Below, one piece after another: positions 1 through 9,266 of a stretch of 64,000 nt of DNA. Within the stretch, counting starts at the first letter, position 1. Every line of letters starts with the position of its first letter. Both the position numbers and the translations under genes were made by a program. This stretch comes from Nocardia acidivorans NBRC 108247 (GTDB taxonomy: Bacteria > Actinomycetota > Actinomycetes > Mycobacteriales > Mycobacteriaceae): assembly GCF_001625085.1 (NCBI RefSeq), contig NZ_BDAW01000007.1:1-64000 (forward strand). Direction: 5' to 3'. A model generated the notes under the pieces. That model saw only the letters and a program-made list of their open reading frames with translations. It did no database searches and was not told the DNA's origin.

Positions 1-1929
1 CTGGCGGCGGCCGCGGATCTCCTCGGTCAGCGGCTCGGTACGATCGGCCAGCACCTCCGCCGGGGTGGCCGGGACCGCAGGGTCCTCGCCGAATGGGCCG
101 CCGCTCGACATGGTGTCCGGACCGCTCGCACGGGCCGCTGCCGATGTCGTGGTGCCCTTACGATCGGAACCGTTCGGGGACGGGCTGACATCGGTGGGGC
201 GCTCGGCCTCGCCCGCCTTCGCGACGTTGCCCCGGGCGGTCGGATCGGTCGCGCCCTTGTCCGCCGCCGCGCCCGTGGCGGCTGTGCTCTTGCGTCCGCG
301 TCCCTTGCCGGAACCGCCTGGCGCGCCGAGCATTCCGGCGGCCGAGTTGTGGCGTTGCGGGCCGGGGTTCTCCGTGCCCGCGGCGGCGAGGGCGTCGTTG
401 AGGGCTTCGAAGAGGCCGTCGCGGATGGGGGAGTACACCTCTCGGTGCTCATCCCACCAATTGCGCAGGGAGACCGCGGTATCGGAGCGTGCCAGGGTGA
501 CCGACGCCTCGGCCTGGGCGAGTTCCGCGGCGGCCGCCTCGCGGAGTTCGCCGGCGCGCTGGGCGGCTCGTTCGGCGCGGGTGCGCTCGGTCACCGCGGC
601 ATCGACCATGGTGAGGGCGCGGCGGACGGCGCGGACGTCGGCGTCACGCTCCTCGGCGTGGCTGCGCACGGTGGTGGTGAGGCGGTCGGCGCGAGCCTGT
701 TCGGGCAGCGCGGTCCACGCGATACCGGCTTCCTCGGCGGCGGAACGCAATTCGTCCTCGCCGCGGGCCAGGGCGGAGGCGGCGTGCTGTACCGCGGACT
801 GCGCGCGCTCGGATTCCTGGGCGCGCTGATCCACGGTCTGGCGGGCCTTGAGCGCCTTGTCGCGGTGCACGGCCGAGGAGGTCTCGAGGCGGCGCACCGC
901 GTCGGCGAGATCGTCGAGCTGCTGCTTGCCCTCGTAAGCGCTGGAACGCTGCAGGGTTTCGCGATCGGAGAGCGCCTGTTCGTACGCGCGGTCGGCATCC
1001 TCGGCGCGGGTTTCGACGGCGGCGCGATCGGCTTCGCGGCGCCGGCGCAGGGCCGCGGCGGCGTGCAGGGCGGTGCTGGCGTGCGTCACTGTGTCGAGGC
1101 GGGAGCGGACCTGGTCGATATCGGTCTTCGCCTGCACCGCAAGGTATTTGCGATACACGCCGACGAACGCGCGGGTGGCGGTGTCGGCCTGCACGAGCCC
1201 CTCGAGGGTGCGCCCGACCTCCTCCATATCGCTGAACGAGCGTGCCGCGTCCAGGATCAACTGCTCGTCCAGGGGCCGCAGACCGTCGGTGAGCGCCTGT
1301 GAGAGTCCGCGCGGGTCCAGGTTCTTGGCCAGCTGCGGACGGCGCAGCGTCAGAATCAGATTGATGAGCTGGTCGTAGCGCTGCTGGCCGAGCCCGAACA
1401 TGCGGGCGTCGATGGCGGCGCGGTACTCCACCGGCCGGTCGACAATGGCGTCGCCGCCGATCTGCTCGGCCAGCTGCTTGCGGGTGAGCGGCCGATCATC
1501 GGGTCCCAGCAGTGAGAAGTCCACGCCCACACGACCATCTGCGACGAAGTACCAGCGCGTGACCTTGTCCGAGGACCGGGTGGCGCGCATGCCGATGCCC
1601 ACGGTCACCGTCTCGGGCTCGTCCCAGCTACCGCGCGCGAACTCCATCCACACGTACGAGTAGGCCGATTCCTGTTTGCGGTACAGCAGATTCGACTTCA
1701 TGGTGCGCTCTTCGCCCGCGAACGGATTCAACCGGCGCGGTTCGATGCGCCCGTCCAGCACGAACGGGAACAGCACCTCGAGGGCCTTGGTCTTACCCGA
1801 ACCATTGGGCCCGCGCAGCACCAAACGCCCGTCGGCGAAGCAGAACTCCTGGTCCCGGTAGTCCCACAGGTTGACGATGCCCGCGCGGGTGGGGACGAAG
1901 CGGACGCCACCGTGAATGAGGTCGGCCAT
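1..1929 (-). CDS. jetC: Wadjet JetC, SMC/MukB-like ATPase (TIGR02680), 3' end outside window
   Basis: This is the SMC-like ATPase of a type I Wadjet system, which senses and helps cleave small circular plasmids by loop extrusion. 643 codons are visible, from ATG at 1929 to the window edge. A Walker A motif GPNGSGKT lies at residues 40-47, just after an N-terminal strand pattern typical of TIGR02680. From about residue 250 the protein is rich in Ala, Arg and Glu, as expected for the long coiled coil. Around residues 530-610 a low-complexity Ala/Gly/Lys/Thr stretch interrupts it. The ATG overlaps the stop of jetB by four bases (ATGA), so the genes are translationally coupled. The signature and Walker B half and the nuclease gene jetD should lie beyond position 1. 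Confidence 0.9.
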   Translation of the reverse strand, partial: MADLIHGGVRFVPTRAGIVNLWDYRDQEFCFADGRLVLRGPNGSGKTKALEVLFPFVLDGRIEPRRLNPFAGEERTMKSNLLYRKQESAYSYVWMEFARGSWDEPETVTVGIGMRATRSSDKVTRWYFVADGRVGVDFSLLGPDDRPLTRKQLAEQIGGDAIVDRPVEYRAAIDARMFGLGQQRYDQLINLILTLRRPQLAKNLDPRGLSQALTDGLRPLDEQLILDAARSFSDMEEVGRTLEGLVQADTATRAFVGVYRKYLAVQAKTDIDQVRSRLDTVTHASTALHAAAALRRRREADRAAVETRAEDADRAYEQALSDRETLQRSSAYEGKQQLDDLADAVRRLETSSAVHRDKALKARQTVDQRAQESERAQSAVQHAASALARGEDELRSAAEEAGIAWTALPEQARADRLTTTVRSHAEERDADVRAVRRALTMVDAAVTERTRAERAAQRAGELREAAAAELAQAEASVTLARSDTAVSLRNWWDEHREVYSPIRDGLFEALNDALAAAGTENPGPQRHNSAAGMLGAPGGSGKGRGRKSTAATGAAADKGATDPTARGNVAKAGEAERPTDVSPSPNGSDRKGTTTSAAARASGPDTMSSGGPFGEDPAVPATPAEVLADRTEPLTEEIRGRRQ

Positions 1930-3617
1930 CAGTTCCCGGATCCCTTCTCTGTAGCGACAAGCTCGGTGTGATCCGCTGCGGGATCGGGTTCGGCGTCGGC
2001 GGGTGGGTCGGCCTCGGAGATATCCGGTGCCGGAACCGGTTCGGCCTCGCCGGGTGTATCCACGGCCGCGACATTCGCCGCCGGGGCGGGCTCACCGTCG
2101 GGTGGCAACTCGGTGGCGCGATCGGGTGCCGGAACTGATTCGGCCGAGGCGGCGGTATCGAGCGGGGCCTGCTCCGCCGAGACCGATTCTCCCGGGTCCT
2201 CCGCGCCCATATCGCTCGGTGAGATGAACAATTCGGTCTCCGCGCGGGTGCGGATGGTGACGATCGCGCCGCGGTAGCGGGCCAGTGCGGGCAGGATGAG
2301 CAGGCCGGAGCCGAGGTCGTGCGGCGGTGCGGGGGTTCCGGATTCGCCGGTGTCGACGCGTTCGACGAGGTGGAGTCGCTCCAGGAGGCTGACGACCTCG
2401 GCGGTGAGGCCGGGTACATCGGCCTGCCACTGTGCGGCGAAGGTGGCCCCGTAGCGGGCCGCCAGCATTTTGACGGTTTCGCGGATCCATGCGGCGTCGA
2501 TGAAGGGGTATACCGGGATCTCCGGCTCTTCCCGCTCGGCGAAGTCCGAATCCTCTTCGGTGGCAAAGATATCCACGGTGTCGGCGAGCGGTGCGAAGAC
2601 CGTCGTCGCCGGAATCGCGGTGTCGAGTTGTTCGGCCAGGTCGGCGAGCGGGCGCTCCGGGCGGGGGATCTGCGCGACGGGATTGTCGAGATCCAGTACC
2701 AGATCGGCGATTTCACCGGCCAGCAGCAGTGCGACCTGGGCGAGGGTGCCAGTGCCCGGGAACCGCACATCGGAGAGCCGGCCCGAACTGTCGATCAGCG
2801 CAACGCCTTCCGCGCGCCGCTCGGCCTTGAGGCCGGTGACCTGCTCGACCTCGCGCACCAGTTTCTCCTGCGCGAGCAGTGACCGATGCGGCTCCCGGAG
2901 ATCGGCGGCGTACACCACCGGCTGTTCCACCAGCGCCCGTCGCACCGCGCGTGAGGCCAGAGCCATTGCGGGGGAACGGGTATCGCCGCCACCGGCCTCC
3001 TCGCCGAGCAGCCCGGTGACGCTCTGCAAATGCTGCAACGCGCGCGGCGGGCGGAACAGCGCGAACACCACGGAGCGGTCGATATCGTACAGCGCCTCTC
3101 CCGCTTCGGGATCGCTCGCCCAGCCACCCGCGTCACCATCGGCGAGGGTGACCGCGCCGCGCGCGGCGAGCCAGCCTACCGCGTCCACGAAGGCATCGCG
3201 GTCCCCGGCTCGGTCGGCCGCCAGATCCAGCCCGTCCACCCGTTCGGTGTACGCCGCGACCTGATCGGCCAACTCGGACAGCGTGATCTGATCCCCGGCC
3301 CGGCCGAGCGCCGCGAGCGCCAAGGCGAGATAGGCGTACCGTCGCCGATCGAACAATCGATCGGCGGCCGTTCGCGCGGGTCGTCCCGCATCGAGCTTGT
3401 CCAGCACCGGGAACAGCCGTGCCGTCGTCTCGGTGACCTCGAGCCGATACCCGAACAGCTCCGCCAGATCCTCCCGCAGCTCGGTCGCCCACCGCCGAAT
3501 CAACGGCAGCGCAATGCGATCCGGATAACTCCGGGTGATCAGATGATTGGCCAGCACCACCCGCGCGGCCCGCTGATAGCTGTCCAGCGCGAGTGAGTCG
3601 ATGGTGCGCGCGTGCAT
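1929..3617 (-). CDS. jetB: Wadjet JetB, MukE-like subunit (TIGR02678)
   Basis: A 562-residue TIGR02678 protein, the MukE-like winged-helix subunit that with JetA bridges the JetC ATPase heads in Wadjet. The N-terminal 270 residues carry the family pattern of short helices with YLALALAALGR and a later FALFRPPRALQHL segment. The last 100 residues are a Pro/Ala/Asp/Glu-rich tail (residues about 455-560) that looks disordered and is probably lineage specific. Both ends overlap the neighbours by four bases (ATGA with jetA upstream and jetC downstream), so the three genes form one coupled operon. No catalytic motif is expected in this subunit. Confidence 0.88.
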   Translation of the reverse strand: MHARTIDSLALDSYQRAARVVLANHLITRSYPDRIALPLIRRWATELREDLAELFGYRLEVTETTARLFPVLDKLDAGRPARTAADRLFDRRRYAYLALALAALGRAGDQITLSELADQVAAYTERVDGLDLAADRAGDRDAFVDAVGWLAARGAVTLADGDAGGWASDPEAGEALYDIDRSVVFALFRPPRALQHLQSVTGLLGEEAGGGDTRSPAMALASRAVRRALVEQPVVYAADLREPHRSLLAQEKLVREVEQVTGLKAERRAEGVALIDSSGRLSDVRFPGTGTLAQVALLLAGEIADLVLDLDNPVAQIPRPERPLADLAEQLDTAIPATTVFAPLADTVDIFATEEDSDFAEREEPEIPVYPFIDAAWIRETVKMLAARYGATFAAQWQADVPGLTAEVVSLLERLHLVERVDTGESGTPAPPHDLGSGLLILPALARYRGAIVTIRTRAETELFISPSDMGAEDPGESVSAEQAPLDTAASAESVPAPDRATELPPDGEPAPAANVAAVDTPGEAEPVPAPDISEADPPADAEPDPAADHTELVATEKGSGN

Positions 3618-5419
3618 CAGCCCACCTCCTGCTCAGTGCTTTGCCCCGCGCGCTCAGCCGCTTCGGCGCTTGCCGCTTCGCCGTCGAGCTCTGCCATATC
3701 GCGACCTGCCGCGTCACCGCGGTGTTCCCCGTGCGCATCCCGTCTGCCACCGGCCCCGGGAACACTTCCGGCCCCGGCGGCCCGGCCCACGGGGGCCTTG
3801 CTCTTTCGCGCGGACACTGTTTCGCGCACCTGAAGCCTGCGATTGTTGAGGTGGAGCAGTCCGCGCGAGGTGCGCACCACGGTCGAACCCTCGCATTCGG
3901 AGACCGTCAGTGTCACCCCGCTATCGGAACCCGTTGTGCCCGAAACCCTTCCGCTCACCGGCACCCATGCGGTGGAGGCGGCGTCGATGAGGCGCAGCAG
4001 CACCTCGGTCTCGCGTTCGTCGAGTTCACGCTCGTGCACGCCGGCCGCGGCGAGCGAGCGGGCGGCGGCCGAACGGGCGCGCTGGGTGTCGAGCTGGGCT
4101 GCGCGCAGACGGCGAATTCCCGCGTCATTGCGCTGCAATCGCGCGGGGGCTCCCGGCGTGGGCGGTCGCCCGGTCTCGGCGAGTGTGCGCGCGATCTCCA
4201 AAGGTGGTGCGTCCCACCAGGATCGAATCGCCGGAATGATATCCGCGTCCGGATGCTGCATGGCCAGATGCCGTGGCCGCCCCAATCCGAAGACCGCGTC
4301 GAACAGCGCGTGCGCCGCATCGGCCGTGGGTGCGGCGGTGAACCAGCCCGCCAGATGCCGCAGCGCCGATTCCCGGCTGACCCCGCCCTTGCGCGTCTCG
4401 GTCACCCGGCGCAGCAGGGACAGCACCGCCGCGATGGCGCTCATGGTCGCCTCGCGCAGCCGCTCGCATTCGGTGAGTCCGCCCTCGCTGCCGTCGCCCA
4501 CGAACCAGGACCGCAGCCCCTGCCAGCGCGCCCGCCAATCCGCCTGGCGCTCGGCGTTATTGAGCAGTACGCGCTCATCGCAGCGCGCCGCCCGCTCGAT
4601 GAGCTCCTCGACCCCGGTCTCCTCCACCTCCCGAATGGCGGCGGCCAGGCGCGGCGCGAACCGCGCCAGATCCATGGAGAACTCCCGCATATGCGCGAGC
4701 AGCGCGTCCTTATGCGCCAGGAACGCCTCGGGTGTGGCCTCGGTGGTGCGCACCAGATCGCCGAGCGTCAGGTAGAAATGCGCCGCCCGATCCGCCAGAT
4801 CCGACAGCGCCCGATCGAGCCGATTCAGCACCCGATACACCCGCGGAGCGTCGCCGCTCCCGTTGGCCTCGGCCAGGGTGTGCAGATCCGCCAGCAACTC
4901 CGGCAACACCAGCCTCGACAGCGCCGCCTCGTCGAGCCGCGCCTCCAAAACCTCCGACACCGCCCGATAGGCCTGAAACCCGGCCTGTGAGAACTGATAC
5001 ACGAAATGCCGATTCCGATACTCGGCCAGCGTCGCCGCCCGAGTCCCGTCATAACTGCGCTCGAGCACCCCCCACTGATGCAACTGCTCCAACAGCGGCC
5101 CCACCTCCGTCGGCGTCAATTCCGGCCCCCCGGGGCAACGATTGAGCGTGTCGACAACATCGGAGGCGTGCAACAGCACCACATAGGCCCCCCGCGCCAT
5201 ATCGAAAGCACGCAAAACCCACAGGTAGTCCCCGCGCTTTTCGGCCGTGGCGAAGGAGAACAGCCGCAGCCGCCCGGCATGCGGAAACTCCTCCGCCCCG
5301 GCCCCTCCGGGGTGCTGTAGCAATCCGTCAGCGGACTCGGTCACCGGAGAAGAGTAGTACTCCCCACCGACCGCTCCGGAATCGCGCCGAATGTCGGCGC
5401 GCCAACCCGCCTCGGCCAC
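3617..5419 (-). CDS. jetA: Wadjet JetA, MukF-like kleisin (TIGR02677)
   Basis: A 600-residue TIGR02677 protein, the kleisin-like first gene of type I Wadjet. The recognisable family start, RLRLFSFATAEKRGDYLWVL, begins near residue 50. The preceding 50 residues are therefore an extension, or the true start is the in-frame GTG at 5344. Neither start has a convincing ribosome-binding site. Long Arg/Ala/Glu-rich helices fill residues about 150-400, and a Lys/Arg/Gly-rich tail follows. The gene ends in an ATGA overlap with jetB. It begins only 25 bases after the stop of the beta-lactamase-like gene upstream, so the Jet genes may be read from the promoter of that unit. Confidence 0.87.
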   Translation of the reverse strand: MAEAGWRADIRRDSGAVGGEYYSSPVTESADGLLQHPGGAGAEEFPHAGRLRLFSFATAEKRGDYLWVLRAFDMARGAYVVLLHASDVVDTLNRCPGGPELTPTEVGPLLEQLHQWGVLERSYDGTRAATLAEYRNRHFVYQFSQAGFQAYRAVSEVLEARLDEAALSRLVLPELLADLHTLAEANGSGDAPRVYRVLNRLDRALSDLADRAAHFYLTLGDLVRTTEATPEAFLAHKDALLAHMREFSMDLARFAPRLAAAIREVEETGVEELIERAARCDERVLLNNAERQADWRARWQGLRSWFVGDGSEGGLTECERLREATMSAIAAVLSLLRRVTETRKGGVSRESALRHLAGWFTAAPTADAAHALFDAVFGLGRPRHLAMQHPDADIIPAIRSWWDAPPLEIARTLAETGRPPTPGAPARLQRNDAGIRRLRAAQLDTQRARSAAARSLAAAGVHERELDERETEVLLRLIDAASTAWVPVSGRVSGTTGSDSGVTLTVSECEGSTVVRTSRGLLHLNNRRLQVRETVSARKSKAPVGRAAGAGSVPGAGGRRDAHGEHRGDAAGRDMAELDGEAASAEAAERAGQSTEQEVG

Positions 5420-5444
5420 CGGAGGTTGCCGCCGAGGGGGCGGC

Positions 5445-6341
5445 TTACTCCGGCAGGGGGCGGCGCAGTTCGGTGACGGCTATGCGGGCGGCTTCGGCTA
5501 TGGCGGCGTCGACGGCGGGGAGGGTGGGGTCGGCGCGGGCGGCTCGGGTGAAAACGGCTACGGCTACCGGGTGTTCGTGGGGGAATTCGACTACGGCGAC
5601 CTCGTTGCGGATGATGCCTACGGTGCCGGTTTTGCCGGCTACGGTGACGCCGCGGTGGGGGAAGCCGGCGGCGATGCGGTGCGGCCAGACCTGGTTGCGC
5701 ATGACGGCGCGGACGAAATCGGTGTGGGCGGGGGTGAGCAGGGCGCCGGTCCAGAGGGCGGAGAGGAAGCGGGTCATCTCCTCGGGGGTGGTGGCGCTGG
5801 CGTAGGTGGGGTCGTAGGCGGCGATGGACCAGGCCTCGTCATTGTCGGCGAGGGTGGCGAAAGCGGCTGCGGTGCTGGGGGTGTCGGTATCGCGGACCAG
5901 GCTCTCGAACTGATCGGCGGTGCCGCCGACAATGCGGGTCTCGTGCAGGCCGAGATCGCGCAGCAGGTCTTCGACGGGGCCGAGGCCGACCTCGCCGAGC
6001 AGGACGTCGGCGGCGGCATTGTCCGAGACCGTCATCATGGAGGTGGCCAGATCGCGCCAGCTCATGGTGACCGGATCATGCAGTGCGGCAATGCCGGTCG
6101 GGCCCGGGGTGCAGTCGGAGGGGGTGACCGTGATGCGGGCGGTGGGGTCGATGCGCCCGGCCTCGACGCCGCGGCAGAAGGCGACGAAGAGCGGGAGTTT
6201 GTAGACCGAGGCGGTCACCACCCGTTCGTGCGCGTCCACCGCGACCTCGGTACCGGGGTCGGCGCACCGGCGGGCGTGCAGCCAGCCGCTGCATCCGGCG
6301 TCGGCGAAGACGGCGCGAATGCGTGCCGCGGCCATGCTCAT
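5445..6341 (-). CDS. BlaB-like serine penicillin-recognising protein, probable non-hydrolysing regulator
   Basis: A 298-residue protein of the class A beta-lactamase fold. It has the active-site triad of motifs SVYK (45-48), SDN (106-108) and KTG (237-239). No ExxLN motif is seen in the omega-loop region (about residues 145-175), so the general base that deacylates penicillins is missing. No signal peptide is visible, so the protein should be cytoplasmic. These traits fit BlaB of Streptomyces cacaoi, a penicillin-binding-like accessory regulator, rather than a resistance enzyme. The ATG overlaps the stop of the LysR gene upstream (ATGA), so the two are coupled. The functional assignment is inference from motifs and gene order. 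A plain serine hydrolase is the alternative. Confidence 0.75.
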   Translation of the reverse strand: MSMAAARIRAVFADAGCSGWLHARRCADPGTEVAVDAHERVVTASVYKLPLFVAFCRGVEAGRIDPTARITVTPSDCTPGPTGIAALHDPVTMSWRDLATSMMTVSDNAAADVLLGEVGLGPVEDLLRDLGLHETRIVGGTADQFESLVRDTDTPSTAAAFATLADNDEAWSIAAYDPTYASATTPEEMTRFLSALWTGALLTPAHTDFVRAVMRNQVWPHRIAAGFPHRGVTVAGKTGTVGIIRNEVAVVEFPHEHPVAVAVFTRAARADPTLPAVDAAIAEAARIAVTELRRPLPE

Positions 6342-7213
6342 CGCAGCCGCTCGCGATACAGCACCCGATCCACCGCATCGGCCTGCGCGTTCGCGCCGGG
6401 ACGGTGAATCACCCGGAGCCGCAACGCGATTGCCTGCGGAGCCAGGCGTAACCAGGTGACCCCGGGCGTCTCGGCCGGAGGTGTCGCGGTGAGCCCGAAG
6501 CTGGTTCCGGCGGCGACCGCGGCGAGTACGGCGCGATCGTCCCGCGCGGTGAGGGTGGCGGCATCGAGGCCGCGCTCCCGCAGCAGATCCACCACGGTGT
6601 CGAAGGCGGGTGGATTGGCCGCGCGCGGCGAATGGGCGAAACTCAACCCCGCGAGCATCGGCAGCGTCGGTCGCTCGGCCTCGGCACTGCGGTGATCCGC
6701 CGGAACCACCAGCCAGCGCGGCACCTTGATGACCGGTCCGGCATCCACACCGTCGACCAGCGCCGGATGTTCGATCACCGCGACCTCGCACACCCCGGCC
6801 CGCACATCGGCCACCAGATCCACGGTGTTCCCGATCGTCGTGGAGACGGTCGACTCCGGACCGCTCATGTCCCGCAGCGCGGTGACGCAACCGGTCACCA
6901 TCCGATCGGGCAGCGCGGTGATCGCACCCCAGGCCACCGTTCCGCGCGCCTGCGCGATGCGCTGCGCCTCGGCCAGCAGTCGCTCGGCGTCGTCGACCAG
7001 CAGCCGGGCGCGCGGCAGCAGTTGCGTGCCCGCCGAGGTGAGCATCGCCCCCTGCCGGGTGCGGTGAATCAACTCCACGCCCAGATGCTCCTCCAACCTG
7101 CGCAAACCCTGGGACAGCGGCGGCTGGGTCATATCCAAGGCGGCGGCCGCCCGGCCGAAATGCCCCTCGTCCGCGACGGAGACGAAGAAGCGAAGGTGGC
7201 GGACCAGATCCAT
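6338..7213 (-). CDS. LysR-family transcriptional regulator, BlaA/AmpR-like
   Basis: A 291-residue LysR-type regulator with an N-terminal winged helix-turn-helix (residues 1-60, with RFFVSVADEGHFGRAAAAL and QPPLSQGLRRLEEHLGVELI) and a two-lobed effector domain. The start at 7213 gives the standard LysR N-terminus. A 17-codon upstream extension lacks family similarity. It is divergent from the class A beta-lactamase gene across 166 bases and coupled to the beta-lactamase-like gene downstream. This is the classic layout of a LysR activator controlling an inducible beta-lactamase, so its likely targets are the 7380 gene and itself. Confidence 0.85.
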   Translation of the reverse strand: MDLVRHLRFFVSVADEGHFGRAAAALDMTQPPLSQGLRRLEEHLGVELIHRTRQGAMLTSAGTQLLPRARLLVDDAERLLAEAQRIAQARGTVAWGAITALPDRMVTGCVTALRDMSGPESTVSTTIGNTVDLVADVRAGVCEVAVIEHPALVDGVDAGPVIKVPRWLVVPADHRSAEAERPTLPMLAGLSFAHSPRAANPPAFDTVVDLLRERGLDAATLTARDDRAVLAAVAAGTSFGLTATPPAETPGVTWLRLAPQAIALRLRVIHRPGANAQADAVDRVLYRERLR

Positions 7214-7379
7214 GCCGCCATTGAACCAGCCGCACCCGCACGCACCCGGCGCACCGACGCGCACCGCCCGGTGATCGGCCCCGGGCGCCCGGGGTGAACT
7301 GCGGCGATATCGACTCCGACTCGCGGGCCCGAGGGTGTGCTATTGGCCGGGCCGCCGCCGGAGATGGTGAGCTGCGCTG
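7214..7379. promoter_or_regulatory. Divergent LysR/beta-lactamase control region
   Basis: This 166-base spacer separates the starts of the LysR gene and the beta-lactamase gene and must hold both promoters. LysR proteins usually bind here at T-N11-A sites. Several weak candidates exist but none is clear enough to place. GGAG at 7360-7363 is the nearest ribosome-binding-like sequence to the GTG at 7380, though rather far from it. Confidence 0.5.
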
Positions 7380-8330
7380 GTGAATCCCACCGTGCTCAGC
7401 CCCCTGCTTCCGCACCGCCGACTCCTGGCGGCGGTGCTCGCCGTCGGCGCGTTGACCGCCGTCACCGCCTGCGGTGACCATTCCGACGACACCGCCGCCG
7501 CGACCTCCAGCGTCACCCCCGCAAACGCCGCCGACACCGGGGCATTCGCCGATCTGGAGGCGAAATCCGGTGGGCGACTGGGCGTATACGCGATCGACAC
7601 CGGCAGCGGGAAGACCGTCGCCTATCGTGACGGCGAACGCTTCCCGATCGCCTCGACCTTCAAGGGTGTGGCCTGCGGCACGCTCCTGCGCGCCCACCCG
7701 CTGTCCTCGGGCTTCTTCGATCAGGTGATCCACTATCCCGCAAGTGATCTCGTGAACTACTCGCCCGAGACCGAGAAGCATGTCGACTCCGGTATGACGG
7801 TCGCCGAGCTGTGCAAGGCCGCGATCACCCTGTCGGACAACACCGCTGGAAACCAGATTCTCCAACTGCTCGGCGGTCCGGAGGGTCTCACCGCCGCCAT
7901 ACGCGCCCTCGGCGACCCCACCACCCGGCTGGATCGCTGGGAGACCGAACTGAACACCGCCATCCCCGGCGATGAGCGCGACACCACCACCCCGGCCGCG
8001 CTCGCCGCGGACTACCGCGCCCTGGTCCTGGGCGATGCGCTCGCCGAACCCGAACGCGCACAACTCAAGTCGTGGCTGCTGGCCAATACCACCGGCGGTA
8101 AACGCGTCCGCGCGGGCGTACCGGCGGACTGGACCGTCGCGGACAAGACCGGGACCGGAGACTACGGCGCCGCCCTGGACGCGGCCATCGTCTGGCCGCC
8201 GAATCACGCCCCGGTGGTCATCGTGGTGCAGACCGCCAAACCCGACCAGCACGCCGAGGGCGATAACGCCATGATCGCCGAGGCCACCAAACTGGCGGTT
8301 CAGGGCCTCGGCATACCGGGTCGGGGCTGA
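7380..8330 (+). CDS. Class A beta-lactamase, lipoprotein
   Basis: A 316-residue class A serine beta-lactamase, expected to hydrolyse penicillins and some cephalosporins outside the membrane. All catalytic motifs are present: STFK at 92-95, SDN at 152-154, ETELN at 188-192 (the Glu166 equivalent) and KTG at 256-258. The signal peptide ends in a lipobox (VTAC, Cys31), so it should be a lipid-anchored enzyme. A Thr/Ala/Asp-rich linker follows. It resembles the chromosomal enzymes of Nocardia (AST/FAR/BRA group). The GTG start is the best available, although a second in-frame GTG at codon 5 is possible. It is likely induced through the divergent LysR protein and its coupled BlaB-like partner. Confidence 0.93.
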   Translation: MNPTVLSPLLPHRRLLAAVLAVGALTAVTACGDHSDDTAAATSSVTPANAADTGAFADLEAKSGGRLGVYAIDTGSGKTVAYRDGERFPIASTFKGVACGTLLRAHPLSSGFFDQVIHYPASDLVNYSPETEKHVDSGMTVAELCKAAITLSDNTAGNQILQLLGGPEGLTAAIRALGDPTTRLDRWETELNTAIPGDERDTTTPAALAADYRALVLGDALAEPERAQLKSWLLANTTGGKRVRAGVPADWTVADKTGTGDYGAALDAAIVWPPNHAPVVIVVQTAKPDQHAEGDNAMIAEATKLAVQGLGIPGRG

Positions 8331-8333
8331 TAC

Positions 8334-9101
8334 TCAGGCGCCGGCCTGCGCCGCCACCGCCGAACGCTCCACGGTCAGCAGGCTTTCCGTGTGGTGTTCG
8401 GCGTAGTACGCCTTCGCCCCGCCATTGAGTCCGAAGAGCCGCTTACTCCACAGCAGCCAGATGACCGCGGCGAGATTGATCAGCAGCGCGCCCGCGCGCA
8501 ACACCGTCACCTTCTCGGTCAGCTCGTAGATCTCCACGGGCAGGAAGATGCTGGTGGCGATGACCGCGAAATACTCGCCCCAGCGCTTGACCAGCCACAG
8601 CCCCACGGCCTCGATGATCTGGATGGTGGCATAGGCGAATATGCCGACCGCCACCCAGATCAGCACGGTGGGGGAGAGCGTGAAGGCGGTGTCGATCCAG
8701 TGCACCACCTTGGAATGATCGGGATCCCAGCCGATCTGATCGGCGAGCTGCCGGATGAGCGGCAGCTCCTCACCCCATTTGTCCCGCCAATGCTCCTGTG
8801 ACCCACGAAGTTTGAGCACACCCGCGCCCACCAGAATGAGCACCAGCGCGCGAATCACCCGCTCGGCCGCGAGCAACCGCATGATGATGCGATCGCGCAG
8901 CAGATGCCCGCGCGGCACCTCGGGCGCGTCATCGGCCGGACCGTGCCGGCGCGGCTCACCCGGTACGAAGTCACCGCACCGCAGGCAACGCCATGACTCC
9001 CCGGCGGGCGTTGTCACATGCAGGCGCGCGGCCAGCTCGGGCTCATCGGGCGCATAGGTCTCGTGCCCGCGGGTAGCGCAGGTCCACAGACTGAAATCCA
9101 T
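8334..9101 (-). CDS. DUF2127 family membrane protein with cysteine-pair N-terminus
   Basis: A 255-residue integral membrane protein. Residues about 80-230 match the DUF2127 pattern: MRLLAAERVIRALVLILVG, then four predicted membrane segments around RWGEYFAVIATSIFLPVEIYEL. The first 60 residues are soluble and carry Cys and His pairs (TCATRGH and CLRCGD), which could bind a metal. Its stop lies three bases from the end of the convergent beta-lactamase gene. No function is known for the family. The segment upstream of its start (9102-9351) holds no gene that I can support. Confidence 0.8.
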   Translation of the reverse strand: MDFSLWTCATRGHETYAPDEPELAARLHVTTPAGESWRCLRCGDFVPGEPRRHGPADDAPEVPRGHLLRDRIIMRLLAAERVIRALVLILVGAGVLKLRGSQEHWRDKWGEELPLIRQLADQIGWDPDHSKVVHWIDTAFTLSPTVLIWVAVGIFAYATIQIIEAVGLWLVKRWGEYFAVIATSIFLPVEIYELTEKVTVLRAGALLINLAAVIWLLWSKRLFGLNGGAKAYYAEHHTESLLTVERSAVAAQAGA

Positions 9102-9266
9102 GGCGCGAGCCTAACCGGAAGGTCGGTCACCCGTGGTGAACGTCGGCCGCACGAGGTTGCGCTGCGCGGCGAACCCGTGCCGGGTCGGCCGTCCCGGGAA
9201 CCCCGTGCCACATCGGTTGTCCACCCGGCGAACCCGCGCGAGTTGATGCCGAGGCGAACTTCGACC

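Noticed and set aside
5445..8252. A single 935-codon minus-strand frame across the beta-lactamase region
   Set aside because: Only its C-terminal third (the BlaB-like protein, from 6341) is real. The rest runs opposite the class A lactamase and out of frame with the LysR gene.
9108..9116. AGCCTAACC, half of an IdeR box, upstream of the DUF2127 gene
   Set aside because: The other half-site does not match the consensus, so a functional iron box is unlikely.
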